From positions 1 through 18,257 of the forward strand of contig DATGDH010000091.1 of the NCBI GenBank assembly GCA_035310985.1: 18,257 nucleotides of DNA, given 5' to 3'. The DNA comes from DAHVFK01 sp035310985. GTDB taxonomy: Bacteria; Pseudomonadota; Gammaproteobacteria; Burkholderiales; SG8-39. The notes under the pieces are model-generated. The model made no database searches, was not told where the DNA came from, and was given only the letters and a program-made list of their open reading frames with translations. The translations under genes were made by a program, and so were the position numbers. Within the stretch, counting starts at the first letter, position 1; each line of letters begins with the position of its first letter. Positions 6,733-15,396 of this stretch are shown here, in pieces.

Positions 6733-8553
6733 CTAGGCAGCCTTCACCCGCTCGAGGGTCTGCTCCGCCTGGGCGGCCTGCTGCTGCAGCGCCCACATGC
6801 GTGCATACTCGCCTTGCGCGGCGAGCAGGTCGCGGTGGGCGCCGCGCTCAATCACGCGTCCCCGCGCGAGCACGAGGATCTGGTCGGCATCCATGACGGT
6901 CGAAAGGCGGTGCGCAATCACCAGTGTCGTGTGGCCCTCGGAAATTCGTTCGAGTTCGGTTTGAATGGCTTTCTCGGCCTTCGAGTCGAGCGCCGAGGTC
7001 GCTTCGTCGAAGATGAGGATGCGCGGATTCTTGAGCAGTGCCCGCGCGATCGCGACGCGCTGCTTCTCCCCGCCAGAGAGCTTCAATCCGCGCTCGCCGA
7101 CCATCGTTTCGTAGCCAGCGGGCAGTGATTCGATGAAGTCGTGAATGTGCGCCGCACGCGCGGCCTGGATCACTTCCTCCTCGCTCGCCTCGGGCCGACC
7201 GTAACGGATGTTGTAGCGGATGGTGTCGTTGAAGAGGACCGTGTCCTGCGGAACGATGCCTATCGCCGCGCGCAGCGACTTCTGCGCGAGATCGCGGACG
7301 TCGACGCCATTCACCAGGATCGCTCCGCCGCTCACGTCGTAGAAGCGGTACAGCAGCCGGGCGAGCGTCGATTTGCCAGAGCCCGAGTGGCCCACGACCG
7401 CGACGCGGCGCCCCGCGGGAATGGCGAAGCTCACCCCGCGCAGGATTTGGCGCGCCGGCTCGTAGGAGAAGTCCACGTCGCGAAACTCGACCGCCGCGGG
7501 GCCCTCGGGCACGGCGGCTGCTCCGGGACGATCCTCAACCTCGCGGTGCTCGGTGAGCAGCCGGAACATGCGGTCCATGTCGATGAGCGCCTGCTTGATC
7601 TCGCGGTACACCATGCCGAGGAAGTTGAGCGGAATGTAGAGCTGGATCAGCAGTCCGTTCACCAGCACGAGATCGCCGAGCGTGAACGCTTGCTTAACCA
7701 CCCCCTCCGCCGCGAGATACATGAGCCCCGTCACAGCGAGGGCGATGATGAAGGACTGGCCGATATTCAGCAGGCCGAGGGAGGCTTCGTTCTGCACTGC
7801 GGCGGTCTCGTACTTGCGCAGGTTCTCGTCGTAGCGGCGCACCTCGAACTCCTCGTTGCCGAAGTACTTGACCGTTTCGTAGTTGAGCAAGCTGTCGATG
7901 GCGCGCGTATTGGCCTTCGAATCGAGCTCGTTCGCGCGGCGCCTGATCTCCATGCGCCACTCGGTCACCAGCACGGTGAAGCTGAGATACAGGGCAACCG
8001 CGCCGAAAGTTATGGCGGCGAAGCGCCAGTCGAATTTCTTCAGCAGCACGGCGGCGACCAGCGCGAATTCGAGAATCACCGGAATAATGGAAAACAGCAG
8101 GTACGACAGCAGGGTCGAGATGCCGCGCGTGCCGCGCTCGATGTCGCGCGACATGCCGCCGGTCTGGCGCTCCAGGTGAAACCGGAGCGACAGCCCGTGC
8201 AGATGCCGGAACACGCCGAGCGCGACGCGCCGGATGGCGCGCTGCGTGACGCGCACGAACACCACGTCGCGCAGCTCGGCGAACAGCGTCGTGGAAAAGC
8301 GCAGGATGCCGTACACCGCCAACAGCGCGATCGGTACCGCAAGCACCGCCGTGCGCGCATCTAGGCCGTCGACCACCTGCTTCATTACCAGCGGCACGCC
8401 GACGTTGGCGAGCTTGGCGAGTGTGAGAAAGGTCAGCGCCGCTGCGACACGCCACTTGTACTCGAGCAGGTACGGAACCAGCAGACGCAGCACACGCCAC
8501 TCTGATCCTGAGAGTCGCTGCGTCGGGGCTGACTGATGCGCACGGCGGGCCAT
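6733..8553 (-). CDS. Atm1/HMT1-type ABC exporter (fused permease and ATPase)
   Basis: A 606-residue ABC half-transporter that should work as a homodimer in the inner membrane. The N-terminal membrane domain (about 22-330) has six predicted helices; the ATPase domain (about 350-590) has Walker A GHSGSGKST (388-396), Q-loop Q436, signature LSGGEKQR (492-499), Walker B with catalytic E517 (ILIFDEATSALD) and H548 of the H-loop. The segment LLNYETVKYFGNEEFEVRRYDENLRKYE (from 222) is typical of the Atm1/HMT1 branch, whose members export glutathione-linked compounds, metal-thiol conjugates or persulfides. The substrate here is inferred from family only. ATG 8553 has no strong ribosome site. The gene lies 22 nt downstream of the small membrane protein gene, so they are probably cotranscribed. 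Alternative: a lipid A exporter (MsbA-like), which the Atm1 segment argues against. Confidence 0.9.
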   Translation of the reverse strand: MARRAHQSAPTQRLSGSEWRVLRLLVPYLLEYKWRVAAALTFLTLAKLANVGVPLVMKQVVDGLDARTAVLAVPIALLAVYGILRFSTTLFAELRDVVFVRVTQRAIRRVALGVFRHLHGLSLRFHLERQTGGMSRDIERGTRGISTLLSYLLFSIIPVILEFALVAAVLLKKFDWRFAAITFGAVALYLSFTVLVTEWRMEIRRRANELDSKANTRAIDSLLNYETVKYFGNEEFEVRRYDENLRKYETAAVQNEASLGLLNIGQSFIIALAVTGLMYLAAEGVVKQAFTLGDLVLVNGLLIQLYIPLNFLGMVYREIKQALIDMDRMFRLLTEHREVEDRPGAAAVPEGPAAVEFRDVDFSYEPARQILRGVSFAIPAGRRVAVVGHSGSGKSTLARLLYRFYDVSGGAILVNGVDVRDLAQKSLRAAIGIVPQDTVLFNDTIRYNIRYGRPEASEEEVIQAARAAHIHDFIESLPAGYETMVGERGLKLSGGEKQRVAIARALLKNPRILIFDEATSALDSKAEKAIQTELERISEGHTTLVIAHRLSTVMDADQILVLARGRVIERGAHRDLLAAQGEYARMWALQQQAAQAEQTLERVKAA

Positions 8554-8575
8554 GGCGAGCCCGGCATTCTAAGCG

Positions 8576-8914
8576 CTATGCACCGGGCCCTCCCTTATGG
8601 CTGCGGCGCGCGAGGCCAAGCAGCGCGAGCAGGAGGCCGCCGGCGCAGTACACGTCGAGTACGAGCGGCAGCGCGATCCAAAGCCACGGCCAATGTAGCG
8701 CGTAGCCGTGCTTGAGCGCCCAGCCGACCGTGAAGAACGACGCCAGCGAGCCGACGACTCCCGGCAGAAAGGGGATTCCCCCCGCAGGCGCGGCGCTGCT
8801 CCGGCGCGCGCGCAGTGCGGTCCGCCAGGCTTGATAGTTGAGCGCGGAACCGCCGATAAAGAACAACCACGCCATCGACAGCAGCACGAGGCCCAGGAGT
8901 GAGAAGCCGGTCAT
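8576..8914 (-). CDS. Small three-helix membrane protein, unknown function
   Basis: A 112-residue hydrophobic protein that I do not recognise. Three membrane segments are visible: about 4-25 (SLLGLVLLSMAWLFFIGGSA), 47-66 (PFLPGVVGSLASFFTVGWAL) and 74-100 (WPWLWIALPLVLDVYCAGGLLLALL). An arginine-rich loop (RTALRARRSSAA) follows the first and a basic tail (RRSHKGG) ends the protein, so both are probably cytoplasmic. The clean alternation of hydrophobic segments and basic loops, plus close spacing to the ABC exporter gene, supports it as real. ATG 8914 has no Shine-Dalgarno sequence. It is divergent from the TetR gene across a 69-bp gap that contains the TetR operator candidate, so it might also be under that regulator. 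Confidence 0.65.
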   Translation of the reverse strand: MTGFSLLGLVLLSMAWLFFIGGSALNYQAWRTALRARRSSAAPAGGIPFLPGVVGSLASFFTVGWALKHGYALHWPWLWIALPLVLDVYCAGGLLLALLGLARRSHKGGPGA

Positions 8915-8918
8915 TTGA

Positions 8919-8948
8919 TTGACGCGACGCAGCGGCTCAATCTATCAT
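8919..8948 (+). promoter_or_regulatory. Sigma70-like promoter of the fatty-acid operon
   Basis: TTGACG (8919-8924) and TATCAT (8943-8948) are separated by 18 bp, each one base from the consensus or nearly so. Transcription would start around 8954-8957, inside the palindrome at 8949-8964, leaving a leader of about 30 nt before ATG 8984. It is the only promoter-like sequence seen ahead of the six-gene run. Confidence 0.55.
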
Positions 8949-8964
8949 TCAAACGTTCGTTTGA
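8949..8964. promoter_or_regulatory. PsrA/FadP-like operator palindrome
   Basis: TCAAACGTTCGTTTGA is an inverted repeat with perfect 7-bp arms around a central TT. It fits the published PsrA-type consensus of G/CAAAC, 2-4 bases, GTTTG/C. It lies immediately after the -10 element and 19 bp before the regulator's own ATG, a position where a bound repressor would block RNA polymerase. This supports autoregulation and control of the whole operon. Confidence 0.75.
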
Positions 8965-8983
8965 TTCCATCCAAGGCACTCTC

Positions 8984-9667
8984 ATGTCCCTCCTCGCCGT
9001 CAAACCCAGGCACGAGACCCGCATCCGCATCCTAGATGCCGCCGAGGCGCTATTCATGCAGCACGGATTCGAGGCCACCTCGATGCGTTTGTTGACCTCG
9101 ACCGCCGGCGTCAATCTCGCCGCAGTCAATTATCACTTCGGCTCCAAGGACGCGCTAATCGAAGCCCTGTTCCGGCGTCGCCTCGACCCGATGAACGCCG
9201 AACGCGTCGCGGCACTCGACCAGCTGGAGCGCGAGGCCGCCGGCGCACCGCTGGCGCCCGAGCGCGTCATCCGAGCGTTCGTTCGCCCCGGCCTGCGCAT
9301 GATCGAAGACGCAGCCGGCGGGGGGCGAAACTTCATCCGCCTGCTCGGACGCACATACACTGAGCCGGCAGCGCCTATTCGTGCGCTGATCGGCCAGTTG
9401 TATGCGCCCACCATGGAGCGCTTCAAGCAAGCGTTCGTCAAGTCGTTGCCGGAGCTGCCGCGCGACGAGCTGGTGTGGCGCATGCATTTCATGTTCGGCA
9501 CGCTGTCCTACACGCTCGCCGCGACCGATACGGTGCAGTTGATCGCCGGCTGCAAGCCCGAGGATCGTTACGACGCGCGGCTGCTGGAAGACCGTCTGGC
9601 CGCGTTTTTGACAGCCGGCCTGTGCGCGCCGCTGCCGCAGCGGCGCGACGTCAAGATCGCCGCATAA
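8984..9667 (+). CDS. TetR-family fatty-acid regulator (PsrA/FadP-like)
   Basis: A 227-residue TetR-family repressor. The DNA-binding domain is at about 11-60: RIRILDAAEALFMQHGFEATSMRLLTSTAGVNLAAVNYHF begins at residue 14, and its helix-turn-helix with NLAAVNYHFGSK is nearly the same as I recall for Pseudomonas PsrA, which represses beta-oxidation genes and is released by long-chain acyl-CoA. Betaproteobacterial FadP is the other known TetR regulator with this role. The rest (70-215) is the helical ligand-binding and dimerisation domain. ATG 8984 is preferred; an upstream TTG in the same frame would place the promoter and operator inside the gene. The acyl-CoA dehydrogenase gene starts 19 nt after the stop, so regulator and enzymes share a transcript. 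The ligand is inferred. Confidence 0.88.
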   Translation: MSLLAVKPRHETRIRILDAAEALFMQHGFEATSMRLLTSTAGVNLAAVNYHFGSKDALIEALFRRRLDPMNAERVAALDQLEREAAGAPLAPERVIRAFVRPGLRMIEDAAGGGRNFIRLLGRTYTEPAAPIRALIGQLYAPTMERFKQAFVKSLPELPRDELVWRMHFMFGTLSYTLAATDTVQLIAGCKPEDRYDARLLEDRLAAFLTAGLCAPLPQRRDVKIAA

Positions 9668-9686
9668 AGAGAAACGGGGGATGACC

Positions 9687-12167
9687 ATGCTTGCATTCGT
9701 GCTCGCGGCAATCGCCGCGTTCCTGGTACTCGCCTACTTCAGGCTGCCGCTCATCTGGTGGACCGCGGCAGGCGCCGCGCTTGCGTTCTGGCTTTCGGCC
9801 GCGGCCGCCTTCGGCGCGACCGGCAACACGCTGCTCGCCGTCGTGTTCCTTGCGCCCGCCGCGGCGCTGAACGTTCCGGCGCTGCGCCGCGCGCTGATCA
9901 GCGCTCCACTGCTCGCGCTGTTCCGGCGCATCCTGCCGGACATGTCGCAGACAGAAAAGGAAGCGATCGACGCCGGCACGGTGTGGTGGGACGGGGACCT
10001 GTTCTCCGGCGCCCCGCGCTGGCAGCGGCTGCTCTCGACGCCGGCGCCCAGGCTCACGCCGGAGGAGCAGGCTTTCCTCGACGGGCCGTGCGAGGAACTG
10101 TGCGCCATGTGCGACGACTGGGAGATCACGCACGAGCGCCAAGACCTGCCACCGCAGGTGTGGCAGTTCACCAAGGACAAGGGCTTCCTCGGCATGATCA
10201 TCCCGAAGAAGTACGGCGGGCTCGGATTCTCCGCGCTCGCACATTCTGCCGTAGTGATGAAGCTCTCGACGCGCTCGAACGCGGCTGCCGTGACGGTCAT
10301 GGTGCCGAACTCGCTCGGGCCAGCCGAGCTGCTGCTGCACTACGGCACCGCGGAGCAGAAGAACCACTACCTGCCGCGCCTCGCGAAGGGGCAGGAAATC
10401 CCCTGCTTCGCTCTTACCAGCCCCGAGGCGGGATCGGATGCGGCGTCGATCCCGGACTTCGGCATCGTGTGCAGAGGCAGCTACCAGGGCAAGGATGTGC
10501 TCGGCATGCGCGTGACCTGGGATAAGCGCTACATCACGCTCGGGCCGGTGGCCACGGTGCTCGGTCTCGCCTTCAGGCTTTACGACCCCGAGCGGCTGCT
10601 CGGCGACGCCGAGGACCTCGGCATCACCTGTGCGCTCGTTCCGACGGCCCATCTCGGTGTCAATATCGGCCGGCGCCATCTGCCGCTGAACGCCGTGTTC
10701 CAGAACGGCCCCAACTGGGGCAAGGACGTGTTCATGCCGCTCGACTGGATCATCGGCGGCAGGGACTACGCGGGCAAGGGCTGGATGATGCTGATGAACA
10801 GCCTCGCTGCGGGGCGCTCGATCTCGCTACCGAGCTCGTCGGTGGGCGGCGCCAAGGCCATGGCGCGCTACACCGGTGCGTATGCGCGCGTGCGCAGCCA
10901 GTTCAAGACGCCGATCGGCAAGCTGGAGGGCGTCGAGGAGGCGCTCGGGCGCATTGCCGCGAACTGCTACATGATGGACGCCGCGCGCGTCATGACCGCG
11001 GGTGCGGTCGACGCCGGCGAGAAGCCGGCCGTGATCTCGGCGATCGTCAAGTACCACATGACCGAGCGCGTGCGCCGGGTCATCGACGACGCGATGGATA
11101 TTCACGGCGGCAAGGGAATCTGCCTCGGGCCTAGCAACTGGATCGGACGCGGCTACCAGGTGGTCCCGGTCGGCATCACCGTGGAAGGCGCCAACATCCT
11201 CACTCGGAGCCTCATCATCTTCGGCCAAGGGGTGATCCGCTGTCACCCGTACGTCCTGCGCGAGATACGCGCGGCGAAGGAATTGAGCGGCGAGGCCGCA
11301 GTGCGCGAATTCGACGACGCTTTCACCGCGCACATCGGTCACGTGATCTCGAGCGGCGTACGCGCCTTCGTGCACGGGCTGAGCGGCGCGCGACTCGCGT
11401 CGGCGCCCTCCGCAGCGGCGCCCGAGACGGCGCGCTACTACCAGCGCGTCTCGCAGCTCTCCGCCGCGTTTGCTTTCCTCGCCGACATGTCGATGCTCGC
11501 GCTGGGCGGGTCCCTCAAGAGAAGGGAGAAGCTGTCGGCGCGCCTCGGCGACGTGCTGTCGATGATGTACCTGGTTTCGGCCACGCTCAAACGCTACGAG
11601 GACCAGGGGCGCCTCGAAGACGACCTGCCGCTCGTGCATTGGGCGGTGCGCGACGCGCTGTGGCAGGCACAGCAGGCAATCGACGCGGTGTATGCGAATT
11701 TCCCGGTCAAGCCGCTGCGCTGGCTGCTGCGCTGGGTGGTATTCCCGCTCGGCACGCCGTTTCGGCCGTCGAAGGACCGCCACAACCACGAATGCGCACG
11801 GCTGCTGCTCGAGCCCGGCGCGGCCCGCGACCGCCTGACGGCGGGTATGTACGTGCCGCGCGACCAGTCCGATGCCACCGGCATCCTGGAGGCCGCGTTG
11901 CGTGCCGCGATCGCATGCGAGCCGATCGAGAAGAAGATGCGCGAAGCGGTGCGCGGCGGCAAGCTTCAGCCGGGTCCCGGCGCAGACATCGCCGCGCTGG
12001 CGCACGCGCACGGGGTGATCGGCGCAGACGAGCTCGCGCTCTGGCAAGCGAAGGAGGCGCTCCGCAAGGACGTCATAAAAGTCGATGATTTCGCGCAGGA
12101 CTTCGGCCGCGCCGAGATCGTGCACAAGCTCGCCCAGGAAAACCCGCCGAAGGCAAAGGCCGCCTGA
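9687..12167 (+). CDS. fadE: Membrane-anchored acyl-CoA dehydrogenase FadE
   Basis: An 826-residue FadE-type acyl-CoA dehydrogenase that catalyses the first oxidation of beta-oxidation (acyl-CoA to trans-2-enoyl-CoA) with FAD. Two or three hydrophobic segments in residues 1-65 should anchor it to the inner membrane. MSQTEKEAIDAGTVWWDGDLF (from 86), FALTSPEAGSDA (241-252), RYITLGPVATVLGLAF (from 281) and ITVEGANILTRS follow E. coli FadE closely; E500 of the last motif is the expected catalytic base. The C-terminal third (about 540-820) is the extra domain typical of FadE (DUF1974). Length agrees with E. coli FadE (814). ATG 9687 sits 6 nt after GGGGG; ATG 9681, two codons upstream, touches that G-run and is less likely. 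The thiolase follows 2 nt after the stop. Confidence 0.95.
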   Translation: MLAFVLAAIAAFLVLAYFRLPLIWWTAAGAALAFWLSAAAAFGATGNTLLAVVFLAPAAALNVPALRRALISAPLLALFRRILPDMSQTEKEAIDAGTVWWDGDLFSGAPRWQRLLSTPAPRLTPEEQAFLDGPCEELCAMCDDWEITHERQDLPPQVWQFTKDKGFLGMIIPKKYGGLGFSALAHSAVVMKLSTRSNAAAVTVMVPNSLGPAELLLHYGTAEQKNHYLPRLAKGQEIPCFALTSPEAGSDAASIPDFGIVCRGSYQGKDVLGMRVTWDKRYITLGPVATVLGLAFRLYDPERLLGDAEDLGITCALVPTAHLGVNIGRRHLPLNAVFQNGPNWGKDVFMPLDWIIGGRDYAGKGWMMLMNSLAAGRSISLPSSSVGGAKAMARYTGAYARVRSQFKTPIGKLEGVEEALGRIAANCYMMDAARVMTAGAVDAGEKPAVISAIVKYHMTERVRRVIDDAMDIHGGKGICLGPSNWIGRGYQVVPVGITVEGANILTRSLIIFGQGVIRCHPYVLREIRAAKELSGEAAVREFDDAFTAHIGHVISSGVRAFVHGLSGARLASAPSAAAPETARYYQRVSQLSAAFAFLADMSMLALGGSLKRREKLSARLGDVLSMMYLVSATLKRYEDQGRLEDDLPLVHWAVRDALWQAQQAIDAVYANFPVKPLRWLLRWVVFPLGTPFRPSKDRHNHECARLLLEPGAARDRLTAGMYVPRDQSDATGILEAALRAAIACEPIEKKMREAVRGGKLQPGPGADIAALAHAHGVIGADELALWQAKEALRKDVIKVDDFAQDFGRAEIVHKLAQENPPKAKAA

Positions 12168-12169
12168 CC

Positions 12170-13468
12170 ATGTTCGCCAAACCGATCTACATCGTAGACG
12201 GCGCCCGCTCGCCGTTCCTCAAAGCGAAGAACCGTCCCGGCGCGTTCGCGGCCGGGGATCTCGCGACGCAGGCGGGCCGCGCGCTGCTCGCGCGGCAGCG
12301 CTTCGAGCCGACTGAGCTGGACGAGGTGATCTTGGGCTGCGCTGCGCCATCGGTAGACGAAGTGAACATCGGCCGCGTAGTGGCGCTACGCATGGGCTGC
12401 GGACAAAAGGTGCCGGGCTGGACGGTGATGCGCAACTGCGCCTCCGGCATGCAGGCGCTCGACTCGGGAATCAACAACATCCTCGCGGGACGCTCCCAGC
12501 TGGTGCTCGCGGGCGGCGTCGACGCGCTGTCGCGCGCGCCGCTCCTGTACGCCGATGCGATGGTGAACTGGTTCGCCGACATGGCAGCCGCGCGCTCCGC
12601 GGCCCAGAGAGCGGCGCTGTTCGCGCGCTTGCCGCTCAAGGCGCTGCTCGCCCCGGTGATCGGCATCATGAAGGGCCTTACCGACCCGATGGTCGGCTTG
12701 CTGATGGGGCAGACGGCGGAGAACCTCGCCTACCGCTTCGGCATCACGCGCGAGCAGATGGACGAATACTCGGTGCGCAGCCACCAGCGGGTCGCCGCGG
12801 CGCAGGATGCCGGATATCTCGCCGCGGGGGGCGGTGAGCTCGAGGCGCTCTACGACCGCGAGGGAAATGCCCTCACGCTGGACGACGGCGTGCGGCGCGA
12901 CGCGTCGCTCGAGCGGCTGGCAAAGCTCAAGCCCTTCTTCGATCGCAAGTACGGCAATGTCACCCCGGGCAACAGCTCCCAGATAACCGACGGCGCCGCT
13001 TGGCTGATTCTCGCCTCCGAGGGCGCGGTGCGGCGCCACGGCCTGGAGCCCGCCGGGCGCATCGTCGATTCCGAGTGGGCCGGGCTCGATCCCGCGCAAA
13101 TGGGCCTGGGACCCGTGCACGCGGCCACGCCGATCCTCGAGCGCCACGGCCTGGCGCTGAATGACCTCGACTACTGGGAAATCAACGAGGCCTTCGCCGC
13201 CCAGGTGCTCGGCTGCCTTGCCGCCTGGAAGGACGAGACCTACTGCCGCGACGCGCTCGGCCTGCCCGGCGCGCTCGGCGAGCTCGACATGGCGAAGCTG
13301 AACGTGGACGGCGGCGCGGTGGCGCTCGGCCACCCCGTCGGCGCCTCGGGCGCACGCATCGTGCTGCACCTATTGAGGACGCTCGAACGCAACAACGCCA
13401 GGCGCGGCATGGCCGCAATTTGCATCGGCGGCGGATTGGGCGGCGCGATGCTGGTGGAGGCGCTGTGA
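12170..13468 (+). CDS. fadI: FadI-like acetyl-CoA C-acyltransferase (3-ketoacyl-CoA thiolase)
   Basis: A 432-residue thiolase that cleaves 3-ketoacyl-CoA with CoA to acetyl-CoA and a shortened acyl-CoA. The nucleophile is C90 in N-C-A-S-G-M-Q; N-E-A-F-A-A-Q is at 339-345, H388 is in GHPVGASGAR, and the second cysteine C418 is in CIGGGLGGA. The loop at about 125-175, with ARSAAQRAALFARLPLKALL, makes it longer than FadA-type thiolases (about 390 residues) and resembles E. coli FadI (436). It starts 2 nt after fadE and its stop overlaps the hydratase/dehydrogenase start, so these two should form the thiolase and multifunctional subunits of a trifunctional complex. The fadI name rests on the loop and length; a fadA name is possible in automatic annotation. 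Confidence 0.92.
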   Translation: MFAKPIYIVDGARSPFLKAKNRPGAFAAGDLATQAGRALLARQRFEPTELDEVILGCAAPSVDEVNIGRVVALRMGCGQKVPGWTVMRNCASGMQALDSGINNILAGRSQLVLAGGVDALSRAPLLYADAMVNWFADMAAARSAAQRAALFARLPLKALLAPVIGIMKGLTDPMVGLLMGQTAENLAYRFGITREQMDEYSVRSHQRVAAAQDAGYLAAGGGELEALYDREGNALTLDDGVRRDASLERLAKLKPFFDRKYGNVTPGNSSQITDGAAWLILASEGAVRRHGLEPAGRIVDSEWAGLDPAQMGLGPVHAATPILERHGLALNDLDYWEINEAFAAQVLGCLAAWKDETYCRDALGLPGALGELDMAKLNVDGGAVALGHPVGASGARIVLHLLRTLERNNARRGMAAICIGGGLGGAMLVEAL

Positions 13469-15396
13469 GGCACTGGCGCCACGAGCAGGACCGCGACGGG
13501 CTCTCCTGGCTCACATTCGACAAGCAGGGCGAATCGACCAACACGTTCTCGCGCGAGGCGCTCGAGGAGCTCGGAACGGCACTGGACGAGATCGCCGCGG
13601 CGCGCCCCAAGGGGCTGATCATCCGCTCGGCGAAGGACAACTACATCGCCGGCGCCGACGTGAACGAGTTCGTAAACTTCAAGTCGACCGACGAGGCGGT
13701 CGACTTCACACGGCTCGGGTGGGACACGATGCACAAGCTGCGCACGCTGCCCTTCCCCACGACCGCGATGGTGAACGGCTTTTGCATGGGCGGCGGCCTG
13801 GAGATGGCGCTCGCGTGCCGGAATCGCATCGCATTGGACGACCCCAGAACGCGCTTCGCGTTTCCGGAAGTAATGCTGGGCATCTGGCCGTTCTGGCATG
13901 GTCTGCAGTGGCTACCGAAGCTGGTCGGCCCCGCGGCCGCCATGGAGATGCTGCTTACTGGGCGCGCGGTCGACGCGCACCGCGCCCGGCGCATCGGCCT
14001 GGTGGACGAAGCGGTGCCGCTGCGGATCCTGCAGAACACCGCGCGCATGGTGACGCTCGCCGACCGCCCGCGGCGGCGCCCGCCCCTCGCGCAGCGCCTG
14101 CTGCTCACGCCGCCGGGCCGCAGGCTGGTGGCGGCGCAAGCACGCAAGCAGGTCGCGAATCGCGCGCGCCGCGAGCAGTACCCCGCGCCCTACGCGATCC
14201 TCGACGCCTGGCTCAAGTACGACGGCGACCCGTTCATCGCGCCGGACGATCCCAGCTGCTCGATCAAGGCGCTCTCGGAGCATCCTACGACGCGCAATCT
14301 CATTCGGGTGTTCTTCCTCCAGGAAAGGCTCAAAGGCGCCGGCAAAGGCTCGGATTTCGCCGCGGCGCGAGTGCACATCGTCGGCGCGGGAGTGATGGGC
14401 GGAGACATCGCCGCGATATGCGCGCTGCGCGGCCTGCGCGTCACGCTTCAGGACACTTCACCCGAACGCATCGCGCCAGCGATAAAGCGCGCCGCGCAGC
14501 TTTTCGAGCGCCGCCTGCGCGACAGGCGTCGCGTGCGCGACGCGCTCGATCGGCTCGTGCCGGACGTTGCGGGACGCGGCGCTGCGCATGCCGACGTGAT
14601 CATCGAGGCGATTTTCGAGGACCTCGAGGCCAAGCGCGAGCTGTTCGCGCGGCTCGAGGGCCTTGCAAAACCCAGCGCGATCCTTGCCTCCAATACCTCG
14701 AGCCTCAAGCTCGCCGACATCGCCACCGCCCTCGAGAGCCCCGCGCGGCTGGTCGGCATCCACTTCTTCAATCCGGTGCCGCAGATGATGCTGGTCGAGG
14801 TGGTCTCCGGCGAGCGTACCGATGCGGCGCTCGCGGCGCGCGCCGCCGCGTTCGTGCGCCAGATTGACAAGCTGCCACTGCCGGTCAAGGATTCTCCGGG
14901 TTTCGTGGTCAACCGCGTGCTCGGTCCCTACATGCAGAACGCGTTTCGCATGCTCGACGAAGGCGTGGCGCCCGAGACCATCGACGCCGCGATGGAGGCG
15001 TTCGGCATGCCGATGGGGCCGATCGAGCTCGCCGACACGGTGGGCCTCGACATCTGCCTCGCCGCGGGCAAGGAGCTGGCGAAGAAGGGCGCAGGCGGCG
15101 AAGCGCAGGCGCCCAAGGCGCTGCTCGACAAAGTGGCGCTCGGCCAGTTCGGCAAGAAGACGGGGCAGGGCATCTACCGCTACGAGAAAGGCAAGCCGGT
15201 GAAGGGCCCGGCGGGTGGCGTCACGCCCGAACTGACCGAATCGCTGATCGAGCCCTATCTCGCCGAGGCACGGGCGGTACGCGCCGAAGGCATCGTCGCC
15301 GACGCTGATCTTATCGACGCCGGCCTCATCTTCGGCACCGGCTTCGCTCCGTTCCGCGGCGGACCGCTGCACTATCTCGCGGGAAAGAGCCGTTAG
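13465..15396 (+). CDS. fadB: Bifunctional enoyl-CoA hydratase/3-hydroxyacyl-CoA dehydrogenase
   Basis: A 643-residue fusion giving the two middle steps of beta-oxidation. The N-terminal crotonase domain (about 10-190) has both catalytic glutamates: E113 in G-G-G-L-E and E135 in F-P-E-V-M-L-G-I. The dehydrogenase domain begins near 300 with the NAD loop GAGVMGGDIA (307-316), has catalytic H433 in GIHFFNPVPQ, and continues with SPGFVVNRVLGPY and MGPIELADTVGLD. It is about 70-85 residues shorter than E. coli FadJ (714) and FadB (729). After E135 the usual P-G-x-G-G reads P-F-W-H-G. The start is GTG 13465, overlapping the thiolase TGA (GTGA), with GGAGG 4 nt upstream; the frame is open further upstream inside the thiolase gene but that part is not conserved. 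The gene acts as alpha subunit with the preceding thiolase. Confidence 0.93.
   Translation: MRHWRHEQDRDGLSWLTFDKQGESTNTFSREALEELGTALDEIAAARPKGLIIRSAKDNYIAGADVNEFVNFKSTDEAVDFTRLGWDTMHKLRTLPFPTTAMVNGFCMGGGLEMALACRNRIALDDPRTRFAFPEVMLGIWPFWHGLQWLPKLVGPAAAMEMLLTGRAVDAHRARRIGLVDEAVPLRILQNTARMVTLADRPRRRPPLAQRLLLTPPGRRLVAAQARKQVANRARREQYPAPYAILDAWLKYDGDPFIAPDDPSCSIKALSEHPTTRNLIRVFFLQERLKGAGKGSDFAAARVHIVGAGVMGGDIAAICALRGLRVTLQDTSPERIAPAIKRAAQLFERRLRDRRRVRDALDRLVPDVAGRGAAHADVIIEAIFEDLEAKRELFARLEGLAKPSAILASNTSSLKLADIATALESPARLVGIHFFNPVPQMMLVEVVSGERTDAALAARAAAFVRQIDKLPLPVKDSPGFVVNRVLGPYMQNAFRMLDEGVAPETIDAAMEAFGMPMGPIELADTVGLDICLAAGKELAKKGAGGEAQAPKALLDKVALGQFGKKTGQGIYRYEKGKPVKGPAGGVTPELTESLIEPYLAEARAVRAEGIVADADLIDAGLIFGTGFAPFRGGPLHYLAGKSR

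Noticed and set aside
6617..6796. A 60-residue N-terminal extension of the PBP7 protein.
   Set aside because: It would bury the signal peptide, cross the promoter and the two repeats, and overlap the ABC exporter coding end.
7141..8364. Plus-strand open frame of 407 residues opposite the ABC exporter.
   Set aside because: It mirrors a conserved transporter and has a biased His/Glu/Arg composition typical of antisense GC-rich frames.
8915..8983. TTG 8915 as an upstream start adding 23 residues to the TetR regulator.
   Set aside because: It would put the promoter and operator inside the gene. The TetR fold begins after ATG 8984 and the extra residues look like no known family start.
10827..12125. 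Minus-strand open frame of 432 residues opposite fadE.
   Set aside because: The fadE frame matches E. coli FadE throughout. The antisense product is His/Arg/Ala-rich, without motifs or a ribosome site.
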